This document shows positions 36,658 through 46,500 of a DNA stretch of 64,000 nucleotides, piece by piece. The stretch lies in contig NZ_CP042171.1 of the NCBI RefSeq assembly GCF_005938645.2, positions 2,542,001-2,606,000 of the forward strand, read 5' to 3'. Source of the DNA: Pedobacter sp. KBS0701 (GTDB lineage: Bacteria > Bacteroidota > Bacteroidia > Sphingobacteriales > Sphingobacteriaceae). The position numbers were made by a program, and so were the translations under genes. Position 1 is the stretch's first letter, and each line of letters starts with the position of its first letter. The notes beneath the pieces were generated by a model. It made no database searches, was not told the origin of the DNA, and saw nothing but the letters and a program-made list of their open reading frames with translations.

Positions 36658-37094
36658 AACTTCATCTCAATTTCGTATCTCCCGTTTCACGCTTTTACCT
36701 GTGAACTACAAAAAATCTCGCCCAGGAAAAACCTCTTTCGCATAAACCTGCTTTTAACCACATTTTTCTACCCCTGGTTTGCTTTAATATAGAGGTCTGT
36801 TTAGTGCCATTGATTAGGTACAGCTTCGCGCAAAGCTGATCTCTATTTCGGATCTAAGGGGGATCACCAAGGTTGTTATCCAGACAGATATTTATAATTC
36901 CACAGAAAAAGCATATACGGGGAATGTTGTATTCTTGTACCGTTTCAGTTAATACCGATCTGATATTTTATTGGGGACGATGGAGCGAAGCCCACTTTAA
37001 AGATCCCTCCTGATAACATAACCAATCCAGAATATAACAGAGATGAAGATGTTAAAGTAATTTGTTTAACCACGATCATTTCCACTATTGAAAA
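36658..37094. other. Intergenic with a short coding-like remnant
   Basis: This gap contains a stop-bounded plus-strand frame at 36818-36952 (44 codons without an ATG) whose translation contains ISDLRGITKVVIQTDIYNS. It reads like real protein sequence but is too short to assign. It may be the tail of a decayed gene. Confidence 0.35.
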
Positions 37095-37238
37095 ATGAAA
37101 AATATCGGCTTGATCAAACAGACCTTAAAGCCTATTGACGAAATAGAAGAACTCGAACCCTCCATTAAGGACAAACTCCTTTTCCTGGCAAACGCAATCA
37201 TACGCGATGCCAAAACCGGTAAAGCCTATGCAGGATAA
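37095..37238 (+). CDS. Small hypothetical protein overlapping the next frame
   Basis: A 47-residue protein (MKNIGLIKQTLKPIDEIEEL ... KTGKAYAG). Its stop overlaps the ATG of the following interrupted frame (37228), suggesting translational coupling in the ancestral gene pair. It appears helical, without a signal peptide. I do not recognise a family. Confidence 0.5.
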   Translation: MKNIGLIKQTLKPIDEIEELEPSIKDKLLFLANAIIRDAKTGKAYAG

Positions 37239-37551
37239 CAACAGACATCTGGAAATGCTCTAGGCGCTGGCCGCCGGCACCGACCCCATAACCGGAGAGG
37301 TATTCCCTGCCAATAGCCCATACAACCAGCCCGAAATCATCCGAGCACTTTTCTTCGCCATTAACCAACTCGAAGCCCTCGCCCAAAAAGGGAACCAAGG
37401 CTTATCCTGGAGTGAAGAAGAGGATAACCTACTCACACAACGCTTTAACGAAGGCATAAAGATTACACAACTCGCCAAGCTACACTCCCGTACTTATGGA
37501 GCCATTAAAGCAAGGCTAATCAAACTCCAACTCCTACTCCTACAGAAATAA
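37228..37551 (+). pseudogene. HTH-like hypothetical gene interrupted by an in-frame amber codon
   Basis: From the ATG at 37228 the frame reads 11 codons (MQDNNRHLEML), then TAG at 37261-37263, then stays open for 95 more codons to TAA at 37549. The part after the amber codon contains AAGTDPITGEVFPANSPYNQ and ends in a helical module (LSWSEEEDNLLTQRF, then LAKLHSRTYGAIKARL) resembling a Myb/SANT-like or helix-turn-helix DNA-binding segment of small Bacteroidetes proteins. A single point mutation would explain the interruption. Translation could also restart downstream, or the TAG could be a sequencing error; readthrough is unlikely but not excluded. Confidence 0.6.
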
Positions 37552-37552
37552 C

Positions 37553-37584
37553 AAAGCCTGGCAATTTTTAAACTGCCGGGCTTT
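37553..37584. terminator. Hairpin terminator after the interrupted gene
   Basis: An 11-bp stem, AAAGCCTGGCA (37553-37563) with TGCCGGGCTTT (37574-37584), containing one T-G pair, with a T-rich stretch following. It probably ends plus-strand transcription and may also serve the minus strand. Confidence 0.65.
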
Positions 37585-37729
37585 AGTATATTTTTCTCCT
37601 CTTGCTAATATTACGGACAAAGTCCTTGAGTTTAAATAAAAGGTTTAAGAGTCCACTGAAAAAGTAAACTCTTAAACAAGAGGGGCAATAGTTTTTTTCT
37701 ATCGATCATTTAATCCAAGACTGTCAGAG

Positions 37730-38080
37730 CTAAATATATTTCATATCAGGCTTTTGGATAACTTCATCTAGTAATCTCAATGTGTTTTTAGATAATTCTC
37801 TCAACTCATTCCATTCAGTACTAGAAAAATCATCTAGATCTAGATTCCTTAGAGACCATTGCATCTTATTATATATCCTTAGAATCGAAGCTATTGATTT
37901 AAAAGAGAATATTTCTTCCTCAATGAGACTCGGGATCAATAGGAATACAGTCTCAAAACTTGATATCACTTCATCAGGAACATCAGCAAAATCTGGAAAA
38001 CACCTTACCTGATCTTCATATGAGGATGATAAAAGCCTCAGGGTTTCTATCGTTTTAACATAATTTTCTGCCATTTTCAT
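37730..38080 (-). CDS. Putative immunity protein for Rhs toxin A
   Basis: A 116-residue, acidic, all-helical-looking soluble protein (MKMAENYVKTIETLRLL ... QKPDMKYI) with no signal peptide. It starts 4 bp after the stop of the Rhs protein whose C-terminal tip is unique to this copy. Immunity genes of polymorphic toxins occupy exactly this position and are small, acidic and family-specific. I recognise no known immunity family. Its counterpart after the second Rhs copy (48760-49086) is unrelated, as expected for cognate pairs. Confidence 0.6.
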   Translation of the reverse strand: MKMAENYVKTIETLRLLSSSYEDQVRCFPDFADVPDEVISSFETVFLLIPSLIEEEIFSFKSIASILRIYNKMQWSLRNLDLDDFSSTEWNELRELSKNTLRLLDEVIQKPDMKYI

Positions 38081-38084
38081 TTAT

Positions 38085-41000
38085 TTAAGGTTGTTGCGGA
38101 ACTCTAACAGTTCCACCAGGTCCTGTGGAAACTTTCCAGTATGGCTGTCCTCCAAAATGCCTTGGAGTACCAGGGTGGTATTGTATCATCCTACCAGTAG
38201 GATCAGTTCCTGCTGGATTCATCTCCCGTAGAACCCATCCATCAGCACGCGTACTTCTTCTCATTACATCATTCACCCATCCCTCTGTTTTTCCTAACGC
38301 GTTTTGAACCTGACTGAGTGGTTTTCCCTGCAACAAATTTGGGTTGTTAAGCACATCATCAATACTAAGTTTCGTGGCCGTAGAAACTGATACTGATGCT
38401 CCAACCTGATATGCACCAGCCATCCAATCTCCTCTGATTTCAGTTCGCGCATCTGCAATCATTTGATTATTGTATGCGCCTAACCCATCTCTATCTAAAA
38501 CATCCAAAGCATTTGCCTGACGACTATACGCCCCTCCAGAAAAGACATCATATAGAAATTTAGCGAATCCCCCTGTATTGTCTTTGGCTACTATACTCGT
38601 CAATCCACTAGTGGATGATGTAACTTCCTTACCTGTCCCTCTGTTAGTAGCTGTTCCATCCGCATTTAAGTTAACAACACCACCATCACTTGATGTTACA
38701 GTACCTGCTTCTCCAACATGCCTGTATCCATCCTGTTCCCCATTACCATCAAACCACTTAACAGTTCCCGTTACATTTGATTGATACCAATCATATGGCA
38801 TCATCCCATCCGGATCCACAAATCTTATCGGATTGTTAAACCCGTAGTTATAAGGTGAATGCCTGCGCATCTTCTCTGCCAGCGGGTCTGGCACATTCCA
38901 CCTTCCAATGATTGGGTCATAGAACCTGGCGCCATAATCATACATCTTTTCCTGGTCCTGTTTCTCCTTGCCATTGTACTGGAACTTGTTCTCGACACCT
39001 AGTAGGTTCCGCTGGATGTCCAGTCCAAAAGCATAATAATCCGTCTCCTGGATCTTTCTTGCCACACCTCCACTGATATCAAAGTACACCCTTCCGTTAC
39101 CCAAATGATCTGCCAGCGTATGTTCGTAACTGTAATTCGTCGCATTGATCCGCCTCACCCTGCCCGTCTCGGTCGTCACATACTTCAGCTCACCATCCTC
39201 ATATTGGATACCGCTAATATACTCATTATTTCCATTGGCATTTCCGGTAACCAGTTTTTTTAATTTAGTTCCGTTTGCATCATAGATATAGGTGATCACT
39301 GCACCGTTTGCATTGATATTGGTTGGCAGGTTCAGGTGGTTGTAGTCCATATTGGATAGGTTGTTGGCCGCATTGGTGGCATTTGTACGGGAGTTCATAT
39401 TGCCATTGGCATCGTATCCATAACTGGTAGTTCCCGTAAGCTGAAACGAACCTGAGGTATTGGCATTCGCATCTGCAACACTGTTCAGCCTATTGCCCGT
39501 ATAACTGTAAGTCAGCTGGTCCACAGTAGCCGCGAGTGATTTTCGCTGGAGACTGGTGATGTTCCCCATCTCGCTGTAGGTAATGCTTTCATCATTACCA
39601 TCATGGCTCTGTGCGCTGAGTAGCCTGTTCATCCGGTCGTAAGTATAAGTATACTGCTTGTTGACCACTGTATTAGTGCCCCATTTCTGCTGGCTGATGT
39701 TCCCGTTGTACTGTGGCACCAGCCCGGTAGAATCCAGCTCATACTTCAGCTCCTGGGTAAACAGTGGTGCCGCCTGCACGCTTAGCCATCCACGCGGATT
39801 GTACCGGTACTTTACCGTCTGGGCAAAACTTGCCCCCTCATCCGTACTGTGCAGGCCTTTGGCCAGCTGCTGCCCGATTTCATTATAACTATCCTTCGAA
39901 AGGTAGACCAAAGGGTTAGTCGTGGCATCATTGTCGCCGGTACGCTGTTTGGCAGAAATCTTCCTCCCGGTGTGGTCATAGCCATACTCATTGTACACAT
40001 AAAGCTTTTGTGTCCCTGCAACATAGTGCTTCCTCGTACTGCTGACGATTTCCCCCGCAAAGTTATATTCAAAGGTATTCTGGTCATAACTGCTGGCCGA
40101 TACCACACCGCCCTTGTAATGCTGCTGCCAGCTTCTTGCTATCCGTCCATCCTCATCATAATAGTTCACCGTCCATAAATAGGTGTCGGTAGTGCCCAAT
40201 ACCAGCGTCTTGGCTGCGGTGAGCAGCCCTCTTGTTTTATTGCTGTAACTGCTGCTCTGGTTGTCAGGAAGGCCCGGAATGTTATAATTGTCATAATAAT
40301 TAACCACATAAGGCCTTAGGTTGGGAACGTACGATGGACAGCTCAGATTATTATAGCCATGGTAATTTGTCGCGGTATTGTCGCGGGTTTCCCAGTATGG
40401 AACAAGGGTATTCACGGTACCCTGCACTTCGGCACGGCTTCCATGATGGCCAATCTCTATACCCGTCATCACTGTTCGTCCCATGGCATCATACTTCACA
40501 AAGCTCCTGATCGCCCCGGCCCGCTGCACGGCATCCTGGGTAAAAACAACCTGATCAAGCGGATTGTAGATCATTTCCTCCCAGCTCTTACCCGGGAGCT
40601 TTTTCTCGATCAGACGATTCCGGCTGTCGTACCGGTACTGGTAACAGAAATTGTCCAGCGCCGTGGCATCAGGAATACCACCATCGGGATTGGCACCCGG
40701 AGGCAGCACAAAGCAGAGGTCACCCAGGTCATCATAAACATAATAGGTCGAAAGGGTTTGCAGGGTGCCGCCTGGCATTTTATTGAAACTGCGCTTCAGT
40801 ACCACATGCCCTTCCTTATCCTTATATTCATAGCTGCAACCGGCCCTGCCATCGCTTTCCGACCAGTTTTCATCTTTAGTGATCGTCAGGAATAAGGTAT
40901 TGTAAGACAACGTCCCGTTTTCGGTCAGGCTGCGCAGGTGCTGCTGTCCGGCAGTCGTATTGATGATGGCCTCATAGCGCCTGATATCCCCGTCCTGCTG

Positions 41001-43175
41001 CCCCTGGTAAAAGTGTCCGGTGTATTCGATCTTCACGGTATGCCCCTGCCCGGGTTGCCACACCTCTCCGGGAGCCCCCTGTTCAATAACTCTTGACAGT
41101 GGTGAGGATTCATAATTGGATATCGAAACGGGAAAGCCTGTAGCCACATGGTCTCCCGCAGATGGCGCGTAGAAGTTCTTCTGCGCACTGTTGTCATAAC
41201 CCGAACTGCCTTTTAAAGCATCACTCCGGTAAGCGCCAGGTGTCCCTGCACTGCTGGTATAAGGCAGGTATTTGATCGCCTCACGCCCAAACTCATCATA
41301 GGCTATCGGCTGCACCACATCTTTTCCGGTAGGACTGGCACCAACGTTTATGTTCTGCATCAGCCTGCCCAGTCCATCGAAATACTGTACCTGACGGTTT
41401 ACGTTGGCAATGCTGGATCCGGGAAGACTGGCCTCATCATCAAGGGCAGTACGCGGGATATAAGTATACACAGCATTGTAATTGGAATTCGAGCTATTGG
41501 AAGTTCCCGCTACCGCCAGTGTAAAAGTGAAACTGCTGCTACCGCTGCCATTGGCGGCGGTAACGGTATAGCTGGTGACAGGCGATAAAGTGGCAGGCGT
41601 TCCGGTGATCTCGCCGGTGATGCTGTTCAAAGCCAGGCCTGCCGGTAGTGCAGGAGTAATCGTATAACTTCCCCATTGCAGCCAGCGTACCGCATAGCTA
41701 CCGGTCTGGGCCACGTACAGCGAATTGCCGCGGGCGCTGAGCCCATAAGGGGAACTGAAACGGATGGCACTTCCCAGGCCATTAACCGTTCCTGCACTTG
41801 CATTGCCCGCAAAAGTGCTCACTACGCCCTGAAGGCTGACCTTCCTGATCATATTGTTCTGCAGGTCGGCCACGTACAGGTTGCCATCCCCTGCCAGCGC
41901 AACACCGTTTACCTGGTTAAAGCTCGCTGAATTGCCATTCCCGTCGGCATAACCTGAACTTCCGTTGCCTGCCAGCGTACTTACCGTACCATTGGTAGCA
42001 ATCTTCCTTACCGCATGGTTCAGCCGGTCGGCCACATACAGGTTTCCCTGCGCATCAGCACAAAGCCCCATAGGATTGCGGAAACTGGCCGACGAAGCTG
42101 AACCGTCTGTCAGTCCGGCTGCCCCGTTTCCGGCATAGGTACTCACATTTCCTGTGGAAAGTTCGATCTTGCGGATGCGGTGGTTGGAATAATCGGCCAC
42201 ATACAGGTTCCCCTGCCCATCCAGGGCCAGCCCGATGGGGCTGCTAAAGCTGGCAGCGTTACCATTCCCGTTGGCATAGCCAGCGCTACCACTGCCGGCC
42301 AGGGTACTCACCACACCGCCCGGGGTAATTTTACGAATGCGGTGGTTTTGCTGATCGGAAACATACACATTGCCTGTAGCATCTACGGTTAGTGCCGAAG
42401 GGTGTTTGAAAGATGCCGCGGTCCCCGTACCATCTGCCGACCCCTCACTGCCACTACCGGCCAGGGTACTCACCCCACCTGCAGCAGTGATCTTCAGGAT
42501 CCGCTGGTTCCCCGCATCGGCCACATATACATTGCCCTGGCTATCGGTAGCAGTACCTAAAGGGTTATTTAAAGTATTGCTGCCAGACATAGTAGAGGCT
42601 TGTACCTCTGCAGGGACCGCGCCACCATTATTGGTCGGAACTATGCTAACTGCCGTACCTACTGCCGCTGTAATGCTGGCAGATGGATAACTGATATTCG
42701 GAGAGGTCCCTCCCGTTGCCATTACGTTCATCGACAGTACAATGGTCCCCGTGTTGCTCCCATAACCTTCCACTGCCAGGTAATAGGTACCACTGCTGGT
42801 AAAGGAATAAGCCAGGTGAGACCGTGTACCACAATCTTCCGAATCATCCTGGTAGGTAATCTCACTGGCTGAAGCGTTCAAAATGTGGATATAGGTATCA
42901 AAATTACTCTGGCACAGGGAAAAATCAATCGTTACCGGGGCACTGACCACGAAACGGTAATACACTTCAGGACTGGGCTGCCCTATGCTGTTGATATAGG
43001 TGGTATTGCCCGAAGAGCTGCTGTTGCGTGTATCGTTAAAGCTGCCGCCACCAGGGCCAAAATTGCCTGCGTTGATGGGCGAAGAGGGCGTAGCCCCTGT
43101 TTGTGCCTGTCCCGAAGCGGATAGCAGGCACAAGAGTAAGGTAATGCAGAATATGCCGTTTAAGAGTCGTTTCAT
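38085..43175 (-). CDS. NHL/Rhs (YD-repeat) protein with toxin-like tip A
   Basis: A 1696-residue secreted Rhs-type protein. Domains in order: signal peptide (1-25), a PPC-like beta-sandwich (about 65-150), six NHL repeats (about 195-520, each with GNLYVAD...RIRKI and a VSTLAGNG turn), an Ig-like domain (about 525-580), a DUF6443-like segment, YD repeats (about 700-1400) and the Rhs core signature (DHLGNGRVYFD near 1355, ARFYDPIIGRW near 1415, DPDG near 1453). The last roughly 240 residues are unique to this copy, ending in RMIQYHPGTPRHFGGQPYWK and GGTVRVPQQP, and look like an effector domain of unknown activity. Residues 1-1314 are identical to the second copy. A putative immunity gene follows 4 bp downstream. 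Confidence 0.88.
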   Translation of the reverse strand: MKRLLNGIFCITLLLCLLSASGQAQTGATPSSPINAGNFGPGGGSFNDTRNSSSSGNTTYINSIGQPSPEVYYRFVVSAPVTIDFSLCQSNFDTYIHILNASASEITYQDDSEDCGTRSHLAYSFTSSGTYYLAVEGYGSNTGTIVLSMNVMATGGTSPNISYPSASITAAVGTAVSIVPTNNGGAVPAEVQASTMSGSNTLNNPLGTATDSQGNVYVADAGNQRILKITAAGGVSTLAGSGSEGSADGTGTAASFKHPSALTVDATGNVYVSDQQNHRIRKITPGGVVSTLAGSGSAGYANGNGNAASFSSPIGLALDGQGNLYVADYSNHRIRKIELSTGNVSTYAGNGAAGLTDGSASSASFRNPMGLCADAQGNLYVADRLNHAVRKIATNGTVSTLAGNGSSGYADGNGNSASFNQVNGVALAGDGNLYVADLQNNMIRKVSLQGVVSTFAGNASAGTVNGLGSAIRFSSPYGLSARGNSLYVAQTGSYAVRWLQWGSYTITPALPAGLALNSITGEITGTPATLSPVTSYTVTAANGSGSSSFTFTLAVAGTSNSSNSNYNAVYTYIPRTALDDEASLPGSSIANVNRQVQYFDGLGRLMQNINVGASPTGKDVVQPIAYDEFGREAIKYLPYTSSAGTPGAYRSDALKGSSGYDNSAQKNFYAPSAGDHVATGFPVSISNYESSPLSRVIEQGAPGEVWQPGQGHTVKIEYTGHFYQGQQDGDIRRYEAIINTTAGQQHLRSLTENGTLSYNTLFLTITKDENWSESDGRAGCSYEYKDKEGHVVLKRSFNKMPGGTLQTLSTYYVYDDLGDLCFVLPPGANPDGGIPDATALDNFCYQYRYDSRNRLIEKKLPGKSWEEMIYNPLDQVVFTQDAVQRAGAIRSFVKYDAMGRTVMTGIEIGHHGSRAEVQGTVNTLVPYWETRDNTATNYHGYNNLSCPSYVPNLRPYVVNYYDNYNIPGLPDNQSSSYSNKTRGLLTAAKTLVLGTTDTYLWTVNYYDEDGRIARSWQQHYKGGVVSASSYDQNTFEYNFAGEIVSSTRKHYVAGTQKLYVYNEYGYDHTGRKISAKQRTGDNDATTNPLVYLSKDSYNEIGQQLAKGLHSTDEGASFAQTVKYRYNPRGWLSVQAAPLFTQELKYELDSTGLVPQYNGNISQQKWGTNTVVNKQYTYTYDRMNRLLSAQSHDGNDESITYSEMGNITSLQRKSLAATVDQLTYSYTGNRLNSVADANANTSGSFQLTGTTSYGYDANGNMNSRTNATNAANNLSNMDYNHLNLPTNINANGAVITYIYDANGTKLKKLVTGNANGNNEYISGIQYEDGELKYVTTETGRVRRINATNYSYEHTLADHLGNGRVYFDISGGVARKIQETDYYAFGLDIQRNLLGVENKFQYNGKEKQDQEKMYDYGARFYDPIIGRWNVPDPLAEKMRRHSPYNYGFNNPIRFVDPDGMMPYDWYQSNVTGTVKWFDGNGEQDGYRHVGEAGTVTSSDGGVVNLNADGTATNRGTGKEVTSSTSGLTSIVAKDNTGGFAKFLYDVFSGGAYSRQANALDVLDRDGLGAYNNQMIADARTEIRGDWMAGAYQVGASVSVSTATKLSIDDVLNNPNLLQGKPLSQVQNALGKTEGWVNDVMRRSTRADGWVLREMNPAGTDPTGRMIQYHPGTPRHFGGQPYWKVSTGPGGTVRVPQQP

Positions 43176-43189
43176 ATGCCGATGTAGAA

Positions 43190-43552
43190 TTAATGGTCTT
43201 TTTGGATTGGAGAAAACAAACGCTCGGACGGAGGGATCATCCGCTGCTGCTGGGCCAGGCTTAACAGCTTTTTCAACTGCCCGTTTTTCCGGCTCATCAG
43301 CGCATGGATTTTTTCTTTCCGTACAGCCATGCCCAGCGTGGTATCCGCCATCAGCTGGTTCAGTTCTTTTTTATATTGATCCTGTATACTGTTTACCTGA
43401 GCAGCCTTTGCCACATCCAGACCCAGGCTTTTGCGGTAATGGTCGAGCTGGCGCTTTGCATTGCCAAGGGAATCTTTTTCCTGGGCACTGGCCCACAGGC
43501 TGCCAAGCAATAAACCGGTGGACAGGTATATCGTGATAAACAATTGTTTCAT
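43190..43552 (-). CDS. Small secreted helical protein (copy 1)
   Basis: A 120-residue protein with a signal peptide (through SLWASAQ, about 24) and a charged helical remainder (SLGNAKRQLDHYRKSLGL, then VRKEKIHALMSRKNGQLKKL). The pattern resembles small Spy/LTxxQ-like periplasmic proteins, but that is only a similarity in character. It lies between the YD-repeat and Rhs genes with gaps of 14 and 25 bp, so it is co-transcribed and may help fold or export the giant proteins (inference). Identical copy at 54139-54501. Confidence 0.75.
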   Translation of the reverse strand: MKQLFITIYLSTGLLLGSLWASAQEKDSLGNAKRQLDHYRKSLGLDVAKAAQVNSIQDQYKKELNQLMADTTLGMAVRKEKIHALMSRKNGQLKKLLSLAQQQRMIPPSERLFSPIQKDH

Positions 43553-43577
43553 ATTGAGTTGTCTTTAGCTGAATAAA

Positions 43578-46500
43578 TTAATTACTAAACAGAATACAAT
43601 CGTAAGTCGAACCAGCCTGCAGGTTCAGTGTATCACCGGTTCGTACTGCATTATTTCCTATGGTTAAACGGCAAAGGCTGCCATTGTAATTGGTTTCATA
43701 ACGGATGGATACCTGGTAGGTACCTGGCTCTACATAAAGCTCTTCAAATGAAGATGTAGGGGTACGGTAGGGAATGCGTTTGCTGACCATAATATTCCCA
43801 TCCCGGATAAGGTCCAGGTAAACTGCCGTTGGAATAGGCCCTCCCGAAGGCCAGGTATTAAGCCTTAGCTTTACGTTCGCTTCGGGCCGGGAAAGATCTA
43901 CCACTCCCCCTGCGATGGAATACCATACATCATTAAGCTCATTTTCAGCACCACCATTTGCCGTTAATGAACTGGTAGGATTCGTATATCTGAGCGCCGA
44001 CTGCCTGGCACTTACCATACGGCGGATATTATCCGATCCGAAAGCATTAAAGGTTAGCATCATTGGGTTGTTGTAAGTAAAATAATGGTTCGCCAATACC
44101 GGCGTTTTTGCCAGTATATATTCATGCTTTTTCAGGATATGCTGCTGGTGGTCACGGATGGTCAGTAGCCGCCCATAATCATCATAACTGAAATATTTGG
44201 AACGCTCATCGGGACCGGTCAGGACAGTTACCCCCACCATAGGCTTATAGGCGTAAGTACTCACCATGCTATTGGGTAAGGCGGACTGGATGGTGCTGCC
44301 CAGCGATTTAATGGCTGAGGCAGAGGCGGCGTTTACCGCATAACCTGCAGATCCGGAAGCGGCACTTGCATCGCTATAGTTGGCTCCTTTTACCTCTACA
44401 ATCGGGTATACTTCCTGGCTGTCCCAGAGATAACTCTTCACCACACTGTTCTTTTCGGTAAGTTGTAATACATTTTCATGACTGCCATACTGATCAAAGG
44501 TCATCACGGTCTCCAGTGGCGCCCCGCCGACAGATTTTAATACCGCGGATGGCAGGATATGCCAGCCCAGGTTTAATGCGGCATAAACTGTTTTGGTACG
44601 GGCCGTTTCAACATCCGTACCATTATTGTCACTCCGGCTATAGCTGATCTCTTCAATCGGCTGGGCGATCATGTTGCGGTTCTTCATCGTATCGCAAACG
44701 GCATCACCGGTGAAATTATAGGCATATTTCAGCACTTTCGATACTGTACCATTATTCTTTCCGGTGGTAATGATCTTGGTGGGCTGGGGATAGGTGGTAT
44801 TCCCGTATTCATAAGCAGTTGTGGTCTGAACATAATCATTTTCACCGGAATACCAGCGTTCCATCTCGGTAGCGGGAAGCAGTTTGGCTACCGGTAAACT
44901 GTATTGGCCAGCGGTAAATATATCCGGTAAACTATAGCTGCCATTCTGGAAGGAAAGTCCGCTTCTATTCTGGTACAAAAATGAATGCGCCCCAAAATTT
45001 ATCTTCTGGAAACTGTATGCCACCCTGATCTGCATTGGCCGGCTAAACTTGTAGTAGGTAAAGGCTTTTAAATGCGCAAGGGAAAAGCTGCCATTTTTGT
45101 AGGCATAATCCGCTATCGAAGAGGGCTGTCCCATCAGTCCATCCGTCCTGAGCACATCAATATTCGTTTCCGGGATCCTGGATTCATTGAAAAAGCGACC
45201 CAGGCCGCCAAAATCGTTCGGCTGGTAAAAAGTGTAGACTTTTTTTCCCGTCATCTTTCCAAAATCCTGGTTATATTCGGTTACTTTGGTATAATAGATG
45301 GGCGCACCATTTGGATAGGTATAGTCCAGAGACGATGACGGAATATAAGTAGTCATGTCCTCAATCCCCGGGATAGACATGCATTCGGGTTGGACGCAAG
45401 ACTGGCTGGCATTGACCACATAGGCGGTCTTCTGTTTATAATGATAGGGTTTGAAGCTCCGGTTGGTGGCATCATATTCCTGGTAAGGGTTATTGATCAG
45501 CAATCCGGTGCCCTCTTCCAGTTCCCCATAACGGTAATATTTATAGGAAGCAGGCTTGTTAGATATCCCGTCGTACTGGCTGATGGTCTTGATCCGCAGG
45601 CCACCCGTCATAGCAACCAGATCTGCATTATCAGTAGCAGGTGCTATCCTGGTGCTATTCGCTTCGTATTCAAAATCCAAATAGCCCCCGGTTGGATAAA
45701 CCACCCGCCGCAGCATCCCTGCATACAAAGGCGTCTCATCGGTAGACTCCACGTTGCCCTGAGTACTGCCAATACTGAACACTACATTATCTACATAATC
45801 AGCACAACTGTACTGTAAGCTCCGGTAATATCGCTGTACAATATCCGTCTTACGGATCGCCATCACGTTTGTAGAACTCCAGTTGGAGGTGAAAACATTG
45901 GGATAGCCCCAAACGTCTTTTCCCAGCAGATGATCACCAAAACAATATTTATTGATATATTGAAACTTATAGGTGTCGAAACGCTTCCCGCCTGCCACAA
46001 ACTCAACAGAATCCAGGTACCTTGTCCCATTGTTCAAAAATTCCTGATAGCTGGAAAAAACACTTGAACTGGTTGGGTATTGTTTAGTTTGGTAAAAATT
46101 AATCGTTTTCACCTCCTCCCCACTGGCATTCTTAACCTGGATGGAATTAAGCGCGTCTGTTCCGTTCAATACCACCGATCCTGTCCTGAAGTTGATCTGT
46201 GTCAGGGCCAGCCCACGATTTATCTTAACTCCAGCCCCTCCATTATTACTGGTATAAACGTGATCCTGGGCAGTAGTTCCATTTACATCAGGCAGATGGA
46301 ACACCAGTTGGCCGTTACCAAAGTTTTCCAGGTAACGTGGAGAGGACAGCCCGTAACCCGGAACATTGCTCATCAGTTGATCATAATCACTGAGTCCCGG
46401 ATAATGTGCCTGTACCCAGCTGTGCGTAGCGTAGCTTGAATAGGACTCAAGTAATTCGCAAGGATTGGGATTATTAGTGTACTGTATGGATTGCTGACCT

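Noticed and set aside
38085..38815. Possible type IX secretion sorting domain at the Rhs C-terminus
   Set aside because: Both Rhs copies end in different toxin-like tips; no typical beta-sandwich sorting domain with conserved glycine and terminal lysine pattern is seen.
40359..40895. 178-aa plus-strand frame (also at 51308-51844)
   Set aside because: It is antisense to the Rhs gene within the YD-repeat region; it appears twice only because the underlying DNA is duplicated, and its composition is that of a shadow frame.
41600..42600. Periodic sequence that could suggest a CRISPR or tandem repeat array
   Set aside because: The periodicity is due to six diverged NHL repeats in the Rhs protein; there are no identical short repeats with unique spacers.
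43000..43536. 178-aa plus-strand frame (also at 53949-54485)
   Set aside because: It spans the start of the Rhs gene and the small secreted-protein gene in antisense, so it cannot be coding together with both.
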